NCBI RefSeq assembly: GCF_014842995.1
Contig: NZ_JACYXL010000001.1
Coordinates: 311,183-375,182, forward strand
DNA: 64,000 nucleotides
DNA from: Rhodanobacter sp. 7MK24
GTDB lineage: Bacteria > Pseudomonadota > Gammaproteobacteria > Xanthomonadales > Rhodanobacteraceae
Direction: 5' to 3'
Shown here in pieces: positions 8,829-17,564 of the stretch. A program made the position numbers and the translations under genes. Each line of letters begins with the position of its first letter. Positions within the stretch are counted from its first letter, which is position 1. A model generated the notes under the pieces. That model saw only the letters and a program-made list of their open reading frames with translations. It was not told the origin of the DNA and did no database searches.

Positions 8829-9439
8829 GGCGAAGTTCCGTTGCTCAGCAGCAGGCCGAGGTCGTGCACCAGGTCTTCCTGCGGCGCATTGGCGTCGAGT
8901 ACGCGCGCATGGCCATTGCGGTCGAACACGTAGATCGCCGAGCTGTGGGTGACTTCGTAGTTGCCGCCATCGCTTGCGGGCTCGCGGGTGAAGCCCGAGC
9001 GGTAACGCTTGCTCAATGCCTCGATCGCGCCCGCGCTGCCGGTGAGGCCTACTGCGCGCTTGTCGAAGGCGTTTACGTAGGCATGCATCACGGCCGGTGT
9101 ATCGCGGGCAGGGTCGACGCTGACGAACAGGATGCGCACGTCGTCCGCCGCCTTGCCCAGCTTCTGCAGTGCCGCGTGCAGTTGCGCCAGCGTCAGTGGG
9201 CAGACGTCGGGGCAGTGCGTGTAGCCGAAGTACAGCAGCACCACCTTGCCGCGGAAGTCGGCGGCGCTCGCCGGCTTGCCGTTGTCGTCGGTGAGCTGGA
9301 ACTGCAGGTCCGGCATGTGGCCGCCGATGTCGGTGAGCTTGAACGGCAGGTCGCTGCCGCGGTGGCAGGCGGACAGCAGCAGGATGCCGGCCAGCGACAG
9401 CAGGAACAGCGCAAGGCGCGGAGTACGCGGTAGCTTCAT
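8825..9439 (-). CDS. SCO1/SenC-family copper protein (lipoprotein)
   Basis: This 204-residue protein has a lipobox LLSAC (Cys25). The thioredoxin fold carries the Sco copper ligands C76 and C80 (HCPDVCP) and H165 (VTHSS), and all three are intact. It inserts or reduces copper/thiols at cytochrome oxidase CuA. The start ATG at 9439 was chosen because it begins the signal sequence. Longer upstream frames have no ribosome site. It is followed by the coupled PCuAC gene. Confidence 0.93.
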   Translation of the reverse strand: MKLPRTPRLALFLLSLAGILLLSACHRGSDLPFKLTDIGGHMPDLQFQLTDDNGKPASAADFRGKVVLLYFGYTHCPDVCPLTLAQLHAALQKLGKAADDVRILFVSVDPARDTPAVMHAYVNAFDKRAVGLTGSAGAIEALSKRYRSGFTREPASDGGNYEVTHSSAIYVFDRNGHARVLDANAPQEDLVHDLGLLLSNGTSP

Positions 9440-9590
9440 GTGAGAATCCGTGGACTGCAACCGCGCAAGCATACGCCAGCGATGGTGGGCACCGTCCATG
9501 GTGTTCGCCACTCGCACCGGCGCCGACATGCCGTCGGAAACCACGGCTGGCGGCCTTCGCGCAATGCGCCACACATTTTCGGAGCCTGCC

Positions 9591-9971
9591 ATGCTGCGAC
9601 AAACTGTCCGATCCCGTGCCGGCCTGCTTGCCGGTATCGCCGGCGCCAGCGCAGTGTTGTCCGGCGCATTCGGTGCGCATGCCTTGCGCGACGTGCTCGA
9701 TCCGGCGCATCGCGAGTTGTGGCACACGGCGGTGGAATACCACGCATGGCACGCGTTGGCCTTGGTGCTGGCAGTGGGTCTGGGCCGCGGGCGCGCAGGC
9801 CGCTGCGCGGCGTATGCGTTCGTGCTGGGCATCGTGCTGTTCAGCGGGAGCCTGTACGCGCTGGCGTTGGGCGCACCGCACTGGACGGGCATCGTCACAC
9901 CGTTCGGTGGCGTGGCCTTCGTGATCGGATGGATCGCACTCGGCCTGGCGCTGCGTCGGCGCGCGGACTGA
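9591..9971 (+). CDS. DUF423 (YgdD-like) membrane protein
   Basis: This 126-residue protein has four hydrophobic helices and the family opening GAFGAHALR, followed by a HTAVEYHAWHALAL segment typical of DUF423. GGAG lies six bases before the ATG at 9591, which fixes the start inside a longer frame. It is an inner-membrane protein of unknown function. Confidence 0.88.
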   Translation: MLRQTVRSRAGLLAGIAGASAVLSGAFGAHALRDVLDPAHRELWHTAVEYHAWHALALVLAVGLGRGRAGRCAAYAFVLGIVLFSGSLYALALGAPHWTGIVTPFGGVAFVIGWIALGLALRRRAD

Positions 9972-10011
9972 CCGTCGGCCCGTCACTCGTCTGTCATCCC
10001 GCCAGGGGAAC

Positions 10012-10347
10012 ATGGCGGCCATGAGGCTCGCCACGATCCCGCATTCCCATCCGCGGTGGCTGGTTGCCGTGATGCTGACGGCGCTGGTCGTGACCGTATT
10101 GAACGGCTTTGGCCTGATTCGACCGCAGCCGGGATCCGGCACGTTCTTGGGCGGAGGCGACGCCGGCTACGATCGCCTGTTTGTTGTCGACGATCAGGGC
10201 GAGCGATTGACTGTCTACGATGCGACTGATGGACGCCCGCTGCGCCACTTCGACGCCAACGCCGCGGCTGCCGTGCTGGTCCGGCACGACGGCCGCGTAT
10301 TCGTGATGGCCGGTGACGGCACGCGCAGCGGCCCTGCGTTGCGGTAA
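10012..10347 (+). CDS. Small membrane-anchored hypothetical protein
   Basis: This 111-residue product has one hydrophobic helix (about residues 17-36). Its soluble part contains two short strands of the kind DRLFVVDDQGERLTVYDATDGR, which looks like one or two propeller-type repeats. AGGGGA precedes the ATG, and the in-frame ATG at 10021 is an equally good start. I do not recognise a family. It stands between the DUF423 gene and purT. Confidence 0.5.
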   Translation: MAAMRLATIPHSHPRWLVAVMLTALVVTVLNGFGLIRPQPGSGTFLGGGDAGYDRLFVVDDQGERLTVYDATDGRPLRHFDANAAAAVLVRHDGRVFVMAGDGTRSGPALR

Positions 10348-10470
10348 TCGCGACCAGCAGCCGGCAGCGATCATTGAGTCGAATCCACGCCGCCGCCCGG
10401 CCTGCCGAGCGGCCCCGAACACCGTTTCCCGGCCCGCTACAATGCTGCTTTGCCCGCGCCGGAGAATCCG

Positions 10471-11652
10471 ATGAAGCCATTTGGCACGCCCCATTCCGAT
10501 CATGCCCTGCGCGTGCTGCTGCTGGGTTCCGGCGAGCTGGGCAAAGAGGTGGCGATCGAACTGCAGCGCTACGCGGTGGAGGTGATCGCGGTGGATCGCT
10601 ACGCCGCTGCGCCGGCGATGCAGGTGGCGCATCGCAGCCATGTGATCGACATGCTCGACGGCAACGCCTTGCGCGCGCTGATCGAGCAGGAGAAGCCGGA
10701 CCTCGTGGTGCCGGAGATCGAGGCGATTCATACGCCCACCCTGGTGGAGATGGAGCGCGAGGGCCTGCACGTGATCCCCACCGCGCGCGCCGCGTGGCTG
10801 ACGATGGATCGCGAAGGCATCCGCCGGCTCGCCGCGCAGGAGCTGGAGCTGCCCACGTCCCCGTATCGCTTCTGCGACAACGAAGCGGACTACCGCCGCG
10901 CGGTGGCCGACATCGGCTATCCGTTCGTCATCAAGCCGGTGATGAGCTCCTCCGGCAAGGGCCAGAGCGTGGTGCGCGACGAGTCCGAATTGCAGCATGC
11001 CTGGGAGTACGCGCAGTCCGGCGGTCGCGCCGGCAAGGGCAGGGTGATCGTCGAAGGCTTCGTCGATTTCGATTTCGAGATCACCCTGCTCACGGTGCGC
11101 CACAGGGACGGCACCAGCTTCTGCTTGCCGATCGGCCATCGGCAGGAAGATGGTGACTACCGCGAGTCGTGGCAGCCGCAGCCGATGAGCGACAAGGCAC
11201 TGGCCGAGGCGCAGCGCCAGGCCGCAGCAGTGTCGAACGCGCTGGGTGGCTGGGGCGTCTTCGGCATGGAGTTCTTCGTCAAGGGCGACGCGGTGATCTT
11301 CTCCGAGGTCAGTCCGCGCCCGCACGACACCGGTCTGGTCACGCTGATCTCGCAGGATTTGTCGGAGTTCGCGCTGCACGCGCGGGCGATTCTCGGCCTG
11401 CCGATTCCGGTGATCCGCCAGTTTGGGCCGTCCGCTTCGTGCGCGGTGCTGGTGGAGGGCGAGGGCTGCGCGCCGCGCTACCACGGCGTGGCGGCGGCGC
11501 TCGCCGAACCGGACACGCAGTTGCGCGTGTTCGGAAAGCCCGAGGTGAAGGGGCGGCGGCGCATGGCGGTGACGTTGGCGCGCGATGGCGACATCGAAGC
11601 GGCGCGCGCGAAGGCCGTGCGCGTGGCGGCGCAATTGCGCGTGGAGCTGTAG
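10471..11652 (+). CDS. purT: Formate-dependent phosphoribosylglycinamide formyltransferase (GAR transformylase 2)
   Basis: This 393-residue protein has the usual PurT length. An N-terminal nucleotide-binding fold ([18 protein letters not shown]) is followed by an ATP-grasp domain ([31 protein letters not shown]). It makes formyl-GAR from GAR, formate and ATP in purine synthesis, independently of folate. GGAGA lies five bases before the ATG at 10471. It is cytoplasmic and monocistronic here. Confidence 0.97.
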   Translation: MKPFGTPHSDHALRVLLLGSGELGKEVAIELQRYAVEVIAVDRYAAAPAMQVAHRSHVIDMLDGNALRALIEQEKPDLVVPEIEAIHTPTLVEMEREGLHVIPTARAAWLTMDREGIRRLAAQELELPTSPYRFCDNEADYRRAVADIGYPFVIKPVMSSSGKGQSVVRDESELQHAWEYAQSGGRAGKGRVIVEGFVDFDFEITLLTVRHRDGTSFCLPIGHRQEDGDYRESWQPQPMSDKALAEAQRQAAAVSNALGGWGVFGMEFFVKGDAVIFSEVSPRPHDTGLVTLISQDLSEFALHARAILGLPIPVIRQFGPSASCAVLVEGEGCAPRYHGVAAALAEPDTQLRVFGKPEVKGRRRMAVTLARDGDIEAARAKAVRVAAQLRVEL

Positions 11653-11711
11653 GCATGCGACATGCCTGATGCGCTAGGCTTCGACCGGTTCGCAACGCAC
11701 GGGAGGCGCTT

Positions 11712-13238
11712 ATGGAATCGACGGGTTTTTCACCCTGGCTGGTGATGCTGGTACAGACGTTCGCGGTGCTGTTCCTGCTGCTGGTGGCGGTGGTCGTGGT
11801 GGTGATCGCGGCGGTGTGGGTACTGGACCGCAACCAGACCGGCAACGCCGTGCTGCGCAATTTCCCGGTGATCGGCCACTTCCGTTACGGCTTCCTGCGC
11901 CTGGGCGAATTCTTCCGCCAATACCTGTTTTCCAGCGATCGCGAGGAAATGCCGTTCAACCGCGCCCAGCGCGTGTGGGTATACCGCGCCGCGAAGAACG
12001 CGGACAACACCAACGCCTTCGGCTCCACCCGCGACCTGCGCGGCGAGGGTGTGCCGTTTTTCGTCAACGCGGCGTTTCCCGCTCTGGGCGACCACCATGT
12101 GGAGCCGCAGCCGGTGCGCATCGGCCCGTATGCGCGCGAACCCTACGACCACGCCGCGTTCTTCAACATCTCCGCGATGAGCTTCGGCGCGCTAGGTGCG
12201 CCCGCGGTGCGCGCGCTGTCGCATGGTGCCGCCAAGGCCGGCATCTGGATGGATACCGGCGAAGGCGGCCTCGCGCCCTACCACCTCGAGGGCGGCTGCG
12301 ACATCGTGTTCGAGATCGGTACCGCCAAGTACGGCGTGCGCACGCCGGACGGCAAGCTGGACGACACCAAGCTCACTGCGATCTGCGCGCACAAGCAGGT
12401 GAAGATGGTCAGCATCAAGCTCGGCCAGGGCGCCAAGCCCGGCATGGGCGGCCTGTTGCCGGCGGCCAAGGTGACGCCGGAGATCGCCGAGATCCGCGGC
12501 ATCCCCGTGGGGGAGGATTCGCAGAGCCCGAACCGGCACCTGGATATCGGCAATGTGGCGGAACTGCTGGCTGCCATCCATCACATCCGCGAGCTCACCG
12601 GCAAGCCCACCGGCTTCAAGGCGGTGTTCGGCGACATGGCCATGATCGAGGAACTGTGCGACGAGGTGCGCAGGCGCGGCATCGAGAGCGCGCCGGACTT
12701 CATCATCGTGGACGGTTCCGAGGGCGGCACCGGCGCCGCACCGCAGACCTTGATGGAGGGCGTGGGCCTGCCCTTGCACGAGGCGTTGCCCGCGCTGGTC
12801 GACACCCTGGTCGTCAAGGGTCTGCGTGAGCGCGTCAAGGTGATCTGCTCCGGCAAGCGCATCACCGCCTACGACGTGGCGTGGGCCTTGTCGATGGGCG
12901 CGGACTTCGTCAACTCCGCCCGCGGCTTCATGCTGGCGCTGGGCTGCATCCAGTCACTGCAGTGCAACCGCAACACCTGCCCCACCGGCATCACTACGCA
13001 GAACCCGAAGTTGCAGCGCGGCCTGGTGGTCACCGACAAGAGCGAGAAGGTGGCGAACTACGCGAAGAACGTGATGTACGAAGTGGGCATCATCGCCCAC
13101 AGCTGCGGCGTGGACGACCCGCGCCAGCTCGACCGCACGCATTGCCGCGTTGTGGGAGACGACGGCATCTCCGTGCCGCTGGTGGAGTTGTTTCCGTATC
13201 CGGTAGCGCCGGGCGCCGCCGAAAGGCTCAGTTCGTGA
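11712..13238 (+). CDS. FMN-binding glutamate synthase family protein (membrane-anchored GltB-like)
   Basis: This 508-residue protein has an N-terminal TM segment (about residues 10-36). The rest matches the central FMN domain of glutamate synthase (MSFGALGAPAVRALSHGA; IIVDGSEGGTGAAP; a Cys cluster LQCNRNTCPTG that may hold a Fe-S cluster). The glutaminase domain is absent, and no small-subunit gene is adjacent, so true glutamate synthase activity is unlikely. The reaction and electron donor are unknown. The 3' end overlaps the convergent FHA-GGDEF gene by 11 bases. Confidence 0.88.
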   Translation: MESTGFSPWLVMLVQTFAVLFLLLVAVVVVVIAAVWVLDRNQTGNAVLRNFPVIGHFRYGFLRLGEFFRQYLFSSDREEMPFNRAQRVWVYRAAKNADNTNAFGSTRDLRGEGVPFFVNAAFPALGDHHVEPQPVRIGPYAREPYDHAAFFNISAMSFGALGAPAVRALSHGAAKAGIWMDTGEGGLAPYHLEGGCDIVFEIGTAKYGVRTPDGKLDDTKLTAICAHKQVKMVSIKLGQGAKPGMGGLLPAAKVTPEIAEIRGIPVGEDSQSPNRHLDIGNVAELLAAIHHIRELTGKPTGFKAVFGDMAMIEELCDEVRRRGIESAPDFIIVDGSEGGTGAAPQTLMEGVGLPLHEALPALVDTLVVKGLRERVKVICSGKRITAYDVAWALSMGADFVNSARGFMLALGCIQSLQCNRNTCPTGITTQNPKLQRGLVVTDKSEKVANYAKNVMYEVGIIAHSCGVDDPRQLDRTHCRVVGDDGISVPLVELFPYPVAPGAAERLSS

Positions 13239-14109
13239 CCCGGTTGCGGCCGCCACTCTTCGACTGGTAGAGCTTCTTGTCGGCGTCTTCGAGCAGGGAC
13301 TCCGGCGTCGGCATTTCCGGGCCCAGTTGCGACACGCCCAGTGACGCGGTTTGCCGGATGAGGTTGCCCTGGATGTCGAAGGTGTGGCTTTCGAAATTGC
13401 CGCGGATGCGCTCGGCGATCTCGCCGGCGGTCTTGTCGTCGGTGCCGGGAAGCAGGATGACGAACTCCTCGCCGCCGAAGCGGCAGAAGATGTCCGTAGC
13501 GCGGATGGTCGATTTCACTATGGCCGCGGTTTCGCGCAGGATGCCGTCGCCGACGCCATGGCCGTAGGTATCGTTGACCTTCTTGAAGAAGTCGAGGTCG
13601 AAGTAGATGACTGAAAGCGGTCGCGCGCTGGCGCGCGCCAGCTTGAACTCGTTGTCCAGCGATTCCAGCAGGTACTTCTTGTTGAAGGTGCCGGTGCCTT
13701 CGTCGATGGTCGCCATGCGGTAGATCTTGTCGAGGAACACATTCTCGACATTGCCGTGCGCGAAATACTTGAACACGATGTTGCCGAGGCGAACGATGTC
13801 GCCGTCGTGCAGGCTTTGGCGGTCCCTGACTTCCTGGTCGTTGATGTAGATGCCGTTGGACGAGCCGAGGTCGACCATGATCACTTCGTCGCCCTGCTGG
13901 ACGCACTGGGCATGAGAGCGCGACACGCTCTGGTCGTTGACGAAAATGTCGACGGTCGGCGCGCGGCCAATGATCGTTTCCGGGTGCTCGAGCACGTAGC
14001 GCTTGCCGAGATTCGTGCCGCTGTATTGCACGAGGCAGGCGGTCGATTGCCATTGAGGATGGGCGACGGTGCCGTTCGGGCGTGCAATGGTGGTCTTGTC
14101 GTCAACCAT
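13228..14109 (-). CDS. FHA-GGDEF diguanylate cyclase
   Basis: This 293-residue soluble protein has an N-terminal FHA domain (about residues 45-105, with IIGR, SRSHA and LGSSNGIYIN, the phosphothreonine-binding pattern) and a C-terminal GGDEF domain. GGEEF sits at residues 212-216 and is preceded by RATD in the I-site position (RxxD, five residues upstream). It should make c-di-GMP, with product inhibition, and the FHA domain would dock phosphoproteins. It is one of four GGDEF genes in this window. Confidence 0.93.
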   Translation of the reverse strand: MVDDKTTIARPNGTVAHPQWQSTACLVQYSGTNLGKRYVLEHPETIIGRAPTVDIFVNDQSVSRSHAQCVQQGDEVIMVDLGSSNGIYINDQEVRDRQSLHDGDIVRLGNIVFKYFAHGNVENVFLDKIYRMATIDEGTGTFNKKYLLESLDNEFKLARASARPLSVIYFDLDFFKKVNDTYGHGVGDGILRETAAIVKSTIRATDIFCRFGGEEFVILLPGTDDKTAGEIAERIRGNFESHTFDIQGNLIRQTASLGVSQLGPEMPTPESLLEDADKKLYQSKSGGRNRVTN

Positions 14110-14160
14110 GGTTGTCCACGTGAGCGGCGCGGTTAATGGGCAAGAGTTGCGCTGTCGCCT

Positions 14161-14865
14161 TCAAGGCATCACCGTCCAACCTTCAGCCGTGCGCAACTGC
14201 AGGGGTCTGAAGCGCCGCTTGTAATCCATCTTTGGGTGGCCTTCGATCCAGAAGCCGAGGTAAACCCAGGGCAGGCGGCGTTGCCGTGCCAGTTCCACCT
14301 GCTGGAGGATGGCCAAGGTGCCGAGGCCGCGGGCTTCGTCGTCGGGGTCGTAGAAGGTATAGACGGCGGAGAGGGCGCTGCGGCAGACGTCGGTGACTGC
14401 CACGCCGACCAGGCGTCCGTGCAGGCGGAACTCCAGGAACACGGTGGGGCTCCACGGAGCGGTGAGGAAGCGGCGGAAGTCGCTGGCGTCAGCCTCGTCC
14501 ATGCCGCCGCCGGGATGGCGATGGCGCAGGTATTTTTCGTACAGCGCATGGCGCTCGGCGTTGTAGCCGGCCTGGCATTCGGTGACCGTGATGTCGGCAT
14601 TGCGCTTCAGGCAGCGCCGCTGCGAACGATCCGGCGCGAAGTGCAGCGCGTCGATGCGGCATGGGGTGCAGGCGCGGCATTCCGGGCAGTGCGGGAAGTA
14701 CAGGTGCCCACCGGCACGGCGGAAACCGCGTTCCAGCGCAGGGCCGTACAGCCGATCCAATTGAGGCGCCGCCGGGTCGAGCACCAGGTTCTGCGCCGTG
14801 CGTTCGGCGTAGTAGCCGCAGGCGTGCGGCAGGGTCTGGAACAGCCGGACTTGTTCGGAGCGCAT
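14161..14865 (-). CDS. bpt: Aspartate/glutamate leucyl-tRNA-protein transferase
   Basis: This 234-residue protein has the family Cys-rich opening (HACGYYAERTAQN; CPECRACTPCRID) and C-terminal signatures (YTFYDPDD; WVYLGFWIEGHPKMDYK). Bpt attaches leucine to proteins with N-terminal Asp or Glu, marking them for ClpAP via the N-end rule. No aat gene is adjacent. Length and start are typical. Confidence 0.95.
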   Translation of the reverse strand: MRSEQVRLFQTLPHACGYYAERTAQNLVLDPAAPQLDRLYGPALERGFRRAGGHLYFPHCPECRACTPCRIDALHFAPDRSQRRCLKRNADITVTECQAGYNAERHALYEKYLRHRHPGGGMDEADASDFRRFLTAPWSPTVFLEFRLHGRLVGVAVTDVCRSALSAVYTFYDPDDEARGLGTLAILQQVELARQRRLPWVYLGFWIEGHPKMDYKRRFRPLQLRTAEGWTVMP

Positions 14866-14924
14866 GGCCCGATTCTAGGCCGGAAAATCGCGCGGTGCGC
14901 ATGCCGCGTCACGGAACGGAGTGC

Positions 14925-15317
14925 TCAGAGCACTCCCGTATAACGCAACACCAGCAGCGCAAAGGCGCCCAATATGGCCAGCATCACGATACGGCGCACG
15001 CGTGCCACGGTGTACTTGCGCCGTGCCTGCGGGGATTGGTTGCGTGCCGCAGCCAGTTCCTGGCCGAAGCGCACCACCGGTTCGATGCCCAGCCCGCGCA
15101 TCAGCTCGCGGGCGCGGGTGTAGTCGTCGGCATGGGTGATCCACACCTGTTCCCAATGGTCGCGTGCGCTGTCCGGCTCCTGGTAACTGAAGCGCCGATG
15201 ACCTTGCGTGCGCCAGCTGGAGCGGTTCTCCACCTGGGTGGCGATGCCGTGCTCGGCCATCAGGGCGACTACTCGGTCGATGTTGCCGGGGCGGGGCGAG
15301 GTGTAGATCTGGCGCAT
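14925..15317 (-). CDS. DUF2007-like small protein with C-terminal TM helix
   Basis: This 130-residue protein has an N-terminal DUF2007/signal-transducing-like fold (MRQIYTSPRPGNIDRVVALMAEHGI) and a single hydrophobic helix near the C-terminus (about residues 108-127). Function is unknown. It lies downstream of a large palindromic intergenic element and upstream of bpt on the same strand. Confidence 0.75.
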   Translation of the reverse strand: MRQIYTSPRPGNIDRVVALMAEHGIATQVENRSSWRTQGHRRFSYQEPDSARDHWEQVWITHADDYTRARELMRGLGIEPVVRFGQELAAARNQSPQARRKYTVARVRRIVMLAILGAFALLVLRYTGVL

Positions 15318-15320
15318 GTC

Positions 15321-15586
15321 AGAGCCTGTTTATGGCGCCCAAGTACCCACGCCGGAAGCTGTTTGCGCGCAGGCCAAGGAAGAACGAAGGAGTGGACGTC
15401 GGTCCACGAGTGAGTGATGACGCCGGGCCGGGGGCGAACAGTCCCGGCCCTTCGGGTTGTCATCGAGCGGCCGCCATGCGGCGGCGCGCGGCTTGGGCTG
15501 ACGGCCGGTCACGCTGGCACCACGGGCTGCCGCATGGCGGCCGCTCGATGACAGCGCGGGGTACTTGGGGGCCATAAGCAGGTTCT
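15321..15586. repeat. Large near-palindromic intergenic element (MITE-like candidate)
   Basis: The outer 28-base arms (15321-15348 and 15559-15586) are inverted copies matching at 25 of 28 positions. The inner 25-base arms (15458-15482 and 15529-15553, containing GAGCGGCCGCCATGCGGC) are perfect inverted copies. Further hairpins lie in between (GTGGAC/GTCCAC, GGGCCGG/CCGGCCC). No ORF is supported. It fills the whole gap between tesB and the DUF2007 gene, ending five bases before the tesB stop. It resembles a non-autonomous mobile or dispersed repeat. Confidence 0.7.
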
Positions 15587-15591
15587 TGTTC

Positions 15592-16458
15592 TCACTCACT
15601 GCGCAGTCGGATCAAGCCTTCCTGCGCAGTGGAGGCCACCAGTCGGCCGGTGCGGTCGAAGATCTGACCCCGCGCCAGCCCGCGGCCGCCCTGGGCGGTG
15701 GGGCTGTCGAAGGAGTACAGCAGCCACTCGTCCACCCGGAACGGGCGGTGGAACCACAATGCGTGGTCGAGACTGGCCATCTGCACGTTGTGCGTGAGAT
15801 AGGAAATGCCGTGCGGCAGGGTGGCAGTGCCGATCAGGTGGAAGTCCGAAGCATAGGCGAGCAGGGCGCGATGCAGGATCGCCGAGTCGCTGATCGGCGC
15901 GGCCAGGCGGAACCAGATGTGCTGGATCGGCGGCCGTTTCACCGGGTGCATCTCGTCGCGCGGCCATACCAGGCGGAACTCGAACGGGCCGTCGATGCCC
16001 AGCCAGCGCTGCAGCTTCACCGGCAGCTTGGCCAGTTCGTCGGGCGGCAGCGGGCGCATTGTCTCCACGTCTTCCGGCGCGGGCACTTCCGGCATGGCAG
16101 TCTGGTGCTCGAAGCCCTTTTCGGGAACCTGGAACGAGATCGAGCCGTTGAGGATGGGCTGGCCGTGCTGGATCGCCAGCACCCGCCGCGAGGAGAACGT
16201 GCCGCCGTCGCGGGCACGCTCCACGCTGTAGACGATCGGTGCGTCGATGTCGCCGGCGCGCAGGAAATAGGCGTGCAGCGAATGCGCCTCGCGCGAGGGA
16301 TCGACGGTCTGCTGTGCCGCCGACAACGCCTGCCCAAGCACCTGGCCGCCGAACACGAAACGCGTGCCGATGTCGCGGCTCTGGCCGCGGAACAGGTTGT
16401 CCTCCAACCGTTCGAGCTGCAGCAGCTCGACCAGTTCGTTGACGTGCTCTTCGCGCAT
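15592..16458 (-). CDS. tesB: Acyl-CoA thioesterase II
   Basis: This 288-residue double-hotdog protein shows the TesB landmarks FVFGGQVLGQAL, HSLHAYFLRAGD and near the end SLDHALWFHRPFRVDEWLLY. It hydrolyses medium- and long-chain acyl-CoAs to free fatty acids and CoA in the cytoplasm. AAGGA lies seven bases before the ATG at 16458. The gene is followed directly by the palindromic element. Confidence 0.95.
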   Translation of the reverse strand: MREEHVNELVELLQLERLEDNLFRGQSRDIGTRFVFGGQVLGQALSAAQQTVDPSREAHSLHAYFLRAGDIDAPIVYSVERARDGGTFSSRRVLAIQHGQPILNGSISFQVPEKGFEHQTAMPEVPAPEDVETMRPLPPDELAKLPVKLQRWLGIDGPFEFRLVWPRDEMHPVKRPPIQHIWFRLAAPISDSAILHRALLAYASDFHLIGTATLPHGISYLTHNVQMASLDHALWFHRPFRVDEWLLYSFDSPTAQGGRGLARGQIFDRTGRLVASTAQEGLIRLRSE

Positions 16459-16523
16459 GGTGGGTCCTTGGCGGGGGTTCGCCAGTATACCGGGGTGCCC
16501 TCGGAGACTGCGTCAGGGAGTGC

Positions 16524-17564
16524 CTAGGCCATTTCCTTCTCCTCGTCGGCCTCGAATGCCACCACGACGCCGGCCGCCGCAAGCGCAGCCAGAAAGTCGC
16601 GCGCGTCGAATGCCTGCCCAGGAGCCAGCACCCCGCAGCCAAGGACCCGGCCGTCGAGGATGCGCTGCAGCGCCTCGACCAGCAGTGGCGCGGTGACGGC
16701 GTAGATATCGTGTCCGCTGGCGGTGGCGCGTCCGGTATGGCGGCCGCGCCGCACGCGCACGTCGATCACGAAGCGCTGCGCCGAACGGCCGCTGTCGTCG
16801 ACCCCGACCGGCGGCGGCGTGGCCGGGTCGCGCAGGTCGCGCAGCGGAGCCAGGTTCATCCATGCATGCAGGTTGCGGCAGGCGAGGTGATGGGGAATCA
16901 CGACAGCCTCGGTCAAGGTCAGCAGTACCGTTTCCTGTCGCCCAAACGGGGCCGGGAAATCGGTTTCGCGCACCGGTGCGGGATCGGGCAGGGTGCGGGT
17001 TTCGCCGTGTTCGATATAGGTACGCGGATAGTGGTTGCGGTCGCCGGTGAGGCGGGTGCCGCGCGTGGGGTGCCAGCCGTCGAGCGCCACGGCGACGTCG
17101 ATCGCATCCGCGTCGGTGGCGCCGTCGAGCGCAGCGGTGGCCAGCAGATCGGCAAGGCCGCCGTAGAAGGCCATCGCCGGCACCACGGTCACGCCCGCGG
17201 CCCTGGCTTCGGCATCGCGTGCCAGCGTGTCGGCCACGGAGCGCTGTTCCGCCGCCACGTCGAGGTAGTGGATGCGCGCGCGCAGTGCCGCGTCCAGCAC
17301 GGGCTTGGCGGTGTCGAGGAAGGGGCCGGCGCAATGCAGCACCGCGGCGGTGCCGGCGAAGGCGGCATCCAGTGCGGCCGCATCGTCGGCGGAAGCTGTG
17401 TGCACTTCGGCGCCGGTGGCCGTGGCGAGCGCCTCGAGAGCTGCCGCATCGCGGCCGCAGGCGACCGGTACGAAGCCGCGGCGAAGCAACTCGGTCACCA
17501 CGAAGCGGCCGGTATGGCCATAGGCGCCATATACCGCGATGCGGCGGGAAGTTTGCGTCGTCAT
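16524..17564 (-). CDS. Saccharopine dehydrogenase-like NAD(P)-binding protein
   Basis: This 346-residue protein opens with a Rossmann motif (IAVYGAYGHTGRFVVTELLRR) typical of the saccharopine dehydrogenase/trans-acting enoyl reductase family. AAGGAGA before the ATG at 17564 sets the start, inside a longer frame. The start overlaps the stop of the hydrolase gene upstream (ATGA). Substrate unknown: many relatives are annotated as saccharopine dehydrogenase without acting on saccharopine. It is the last gene of a coupled three-gene operon. Confidence 0.85.
   Translation of the reverse strand: MTTQTSRRIAVYGAYGHTGRFVVTELLRRGFVPVACGRDAAALEALATATGAEVHTASADDAAALDAAFAGTAAVLHCAGPFLDTAKPVLDAALRARIHYLDVAAEQRSVADTLARDAEARAAGVTVVPAMAFYGGLADLLATAALDGATDADAIDVAVALDGWHPTRGTRLTGDRNHYPRTYIEHGETRTLPDPAPVRETDFPAPFGRQETVLLTLTEAVVIPHHLACRNLHAWMNLAPLRDLRDPATPPPVGVDDSGRSAQRFVIDVRVRRGRHTGRATASGHDIYAVTAPLLVEALQRILDGRVLGCGVLAPGQAFDARDFLAALAAAGVVVAFEADEEKEMA

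Noticed and set aside
8829-10142. Long upstream extension of the PCuAC frame
   Set aside because: The coding signal starts at the signal peptide at 8828. The extension overlaps the Sco gene in another frame and the opposite-strand DUF423 gene.
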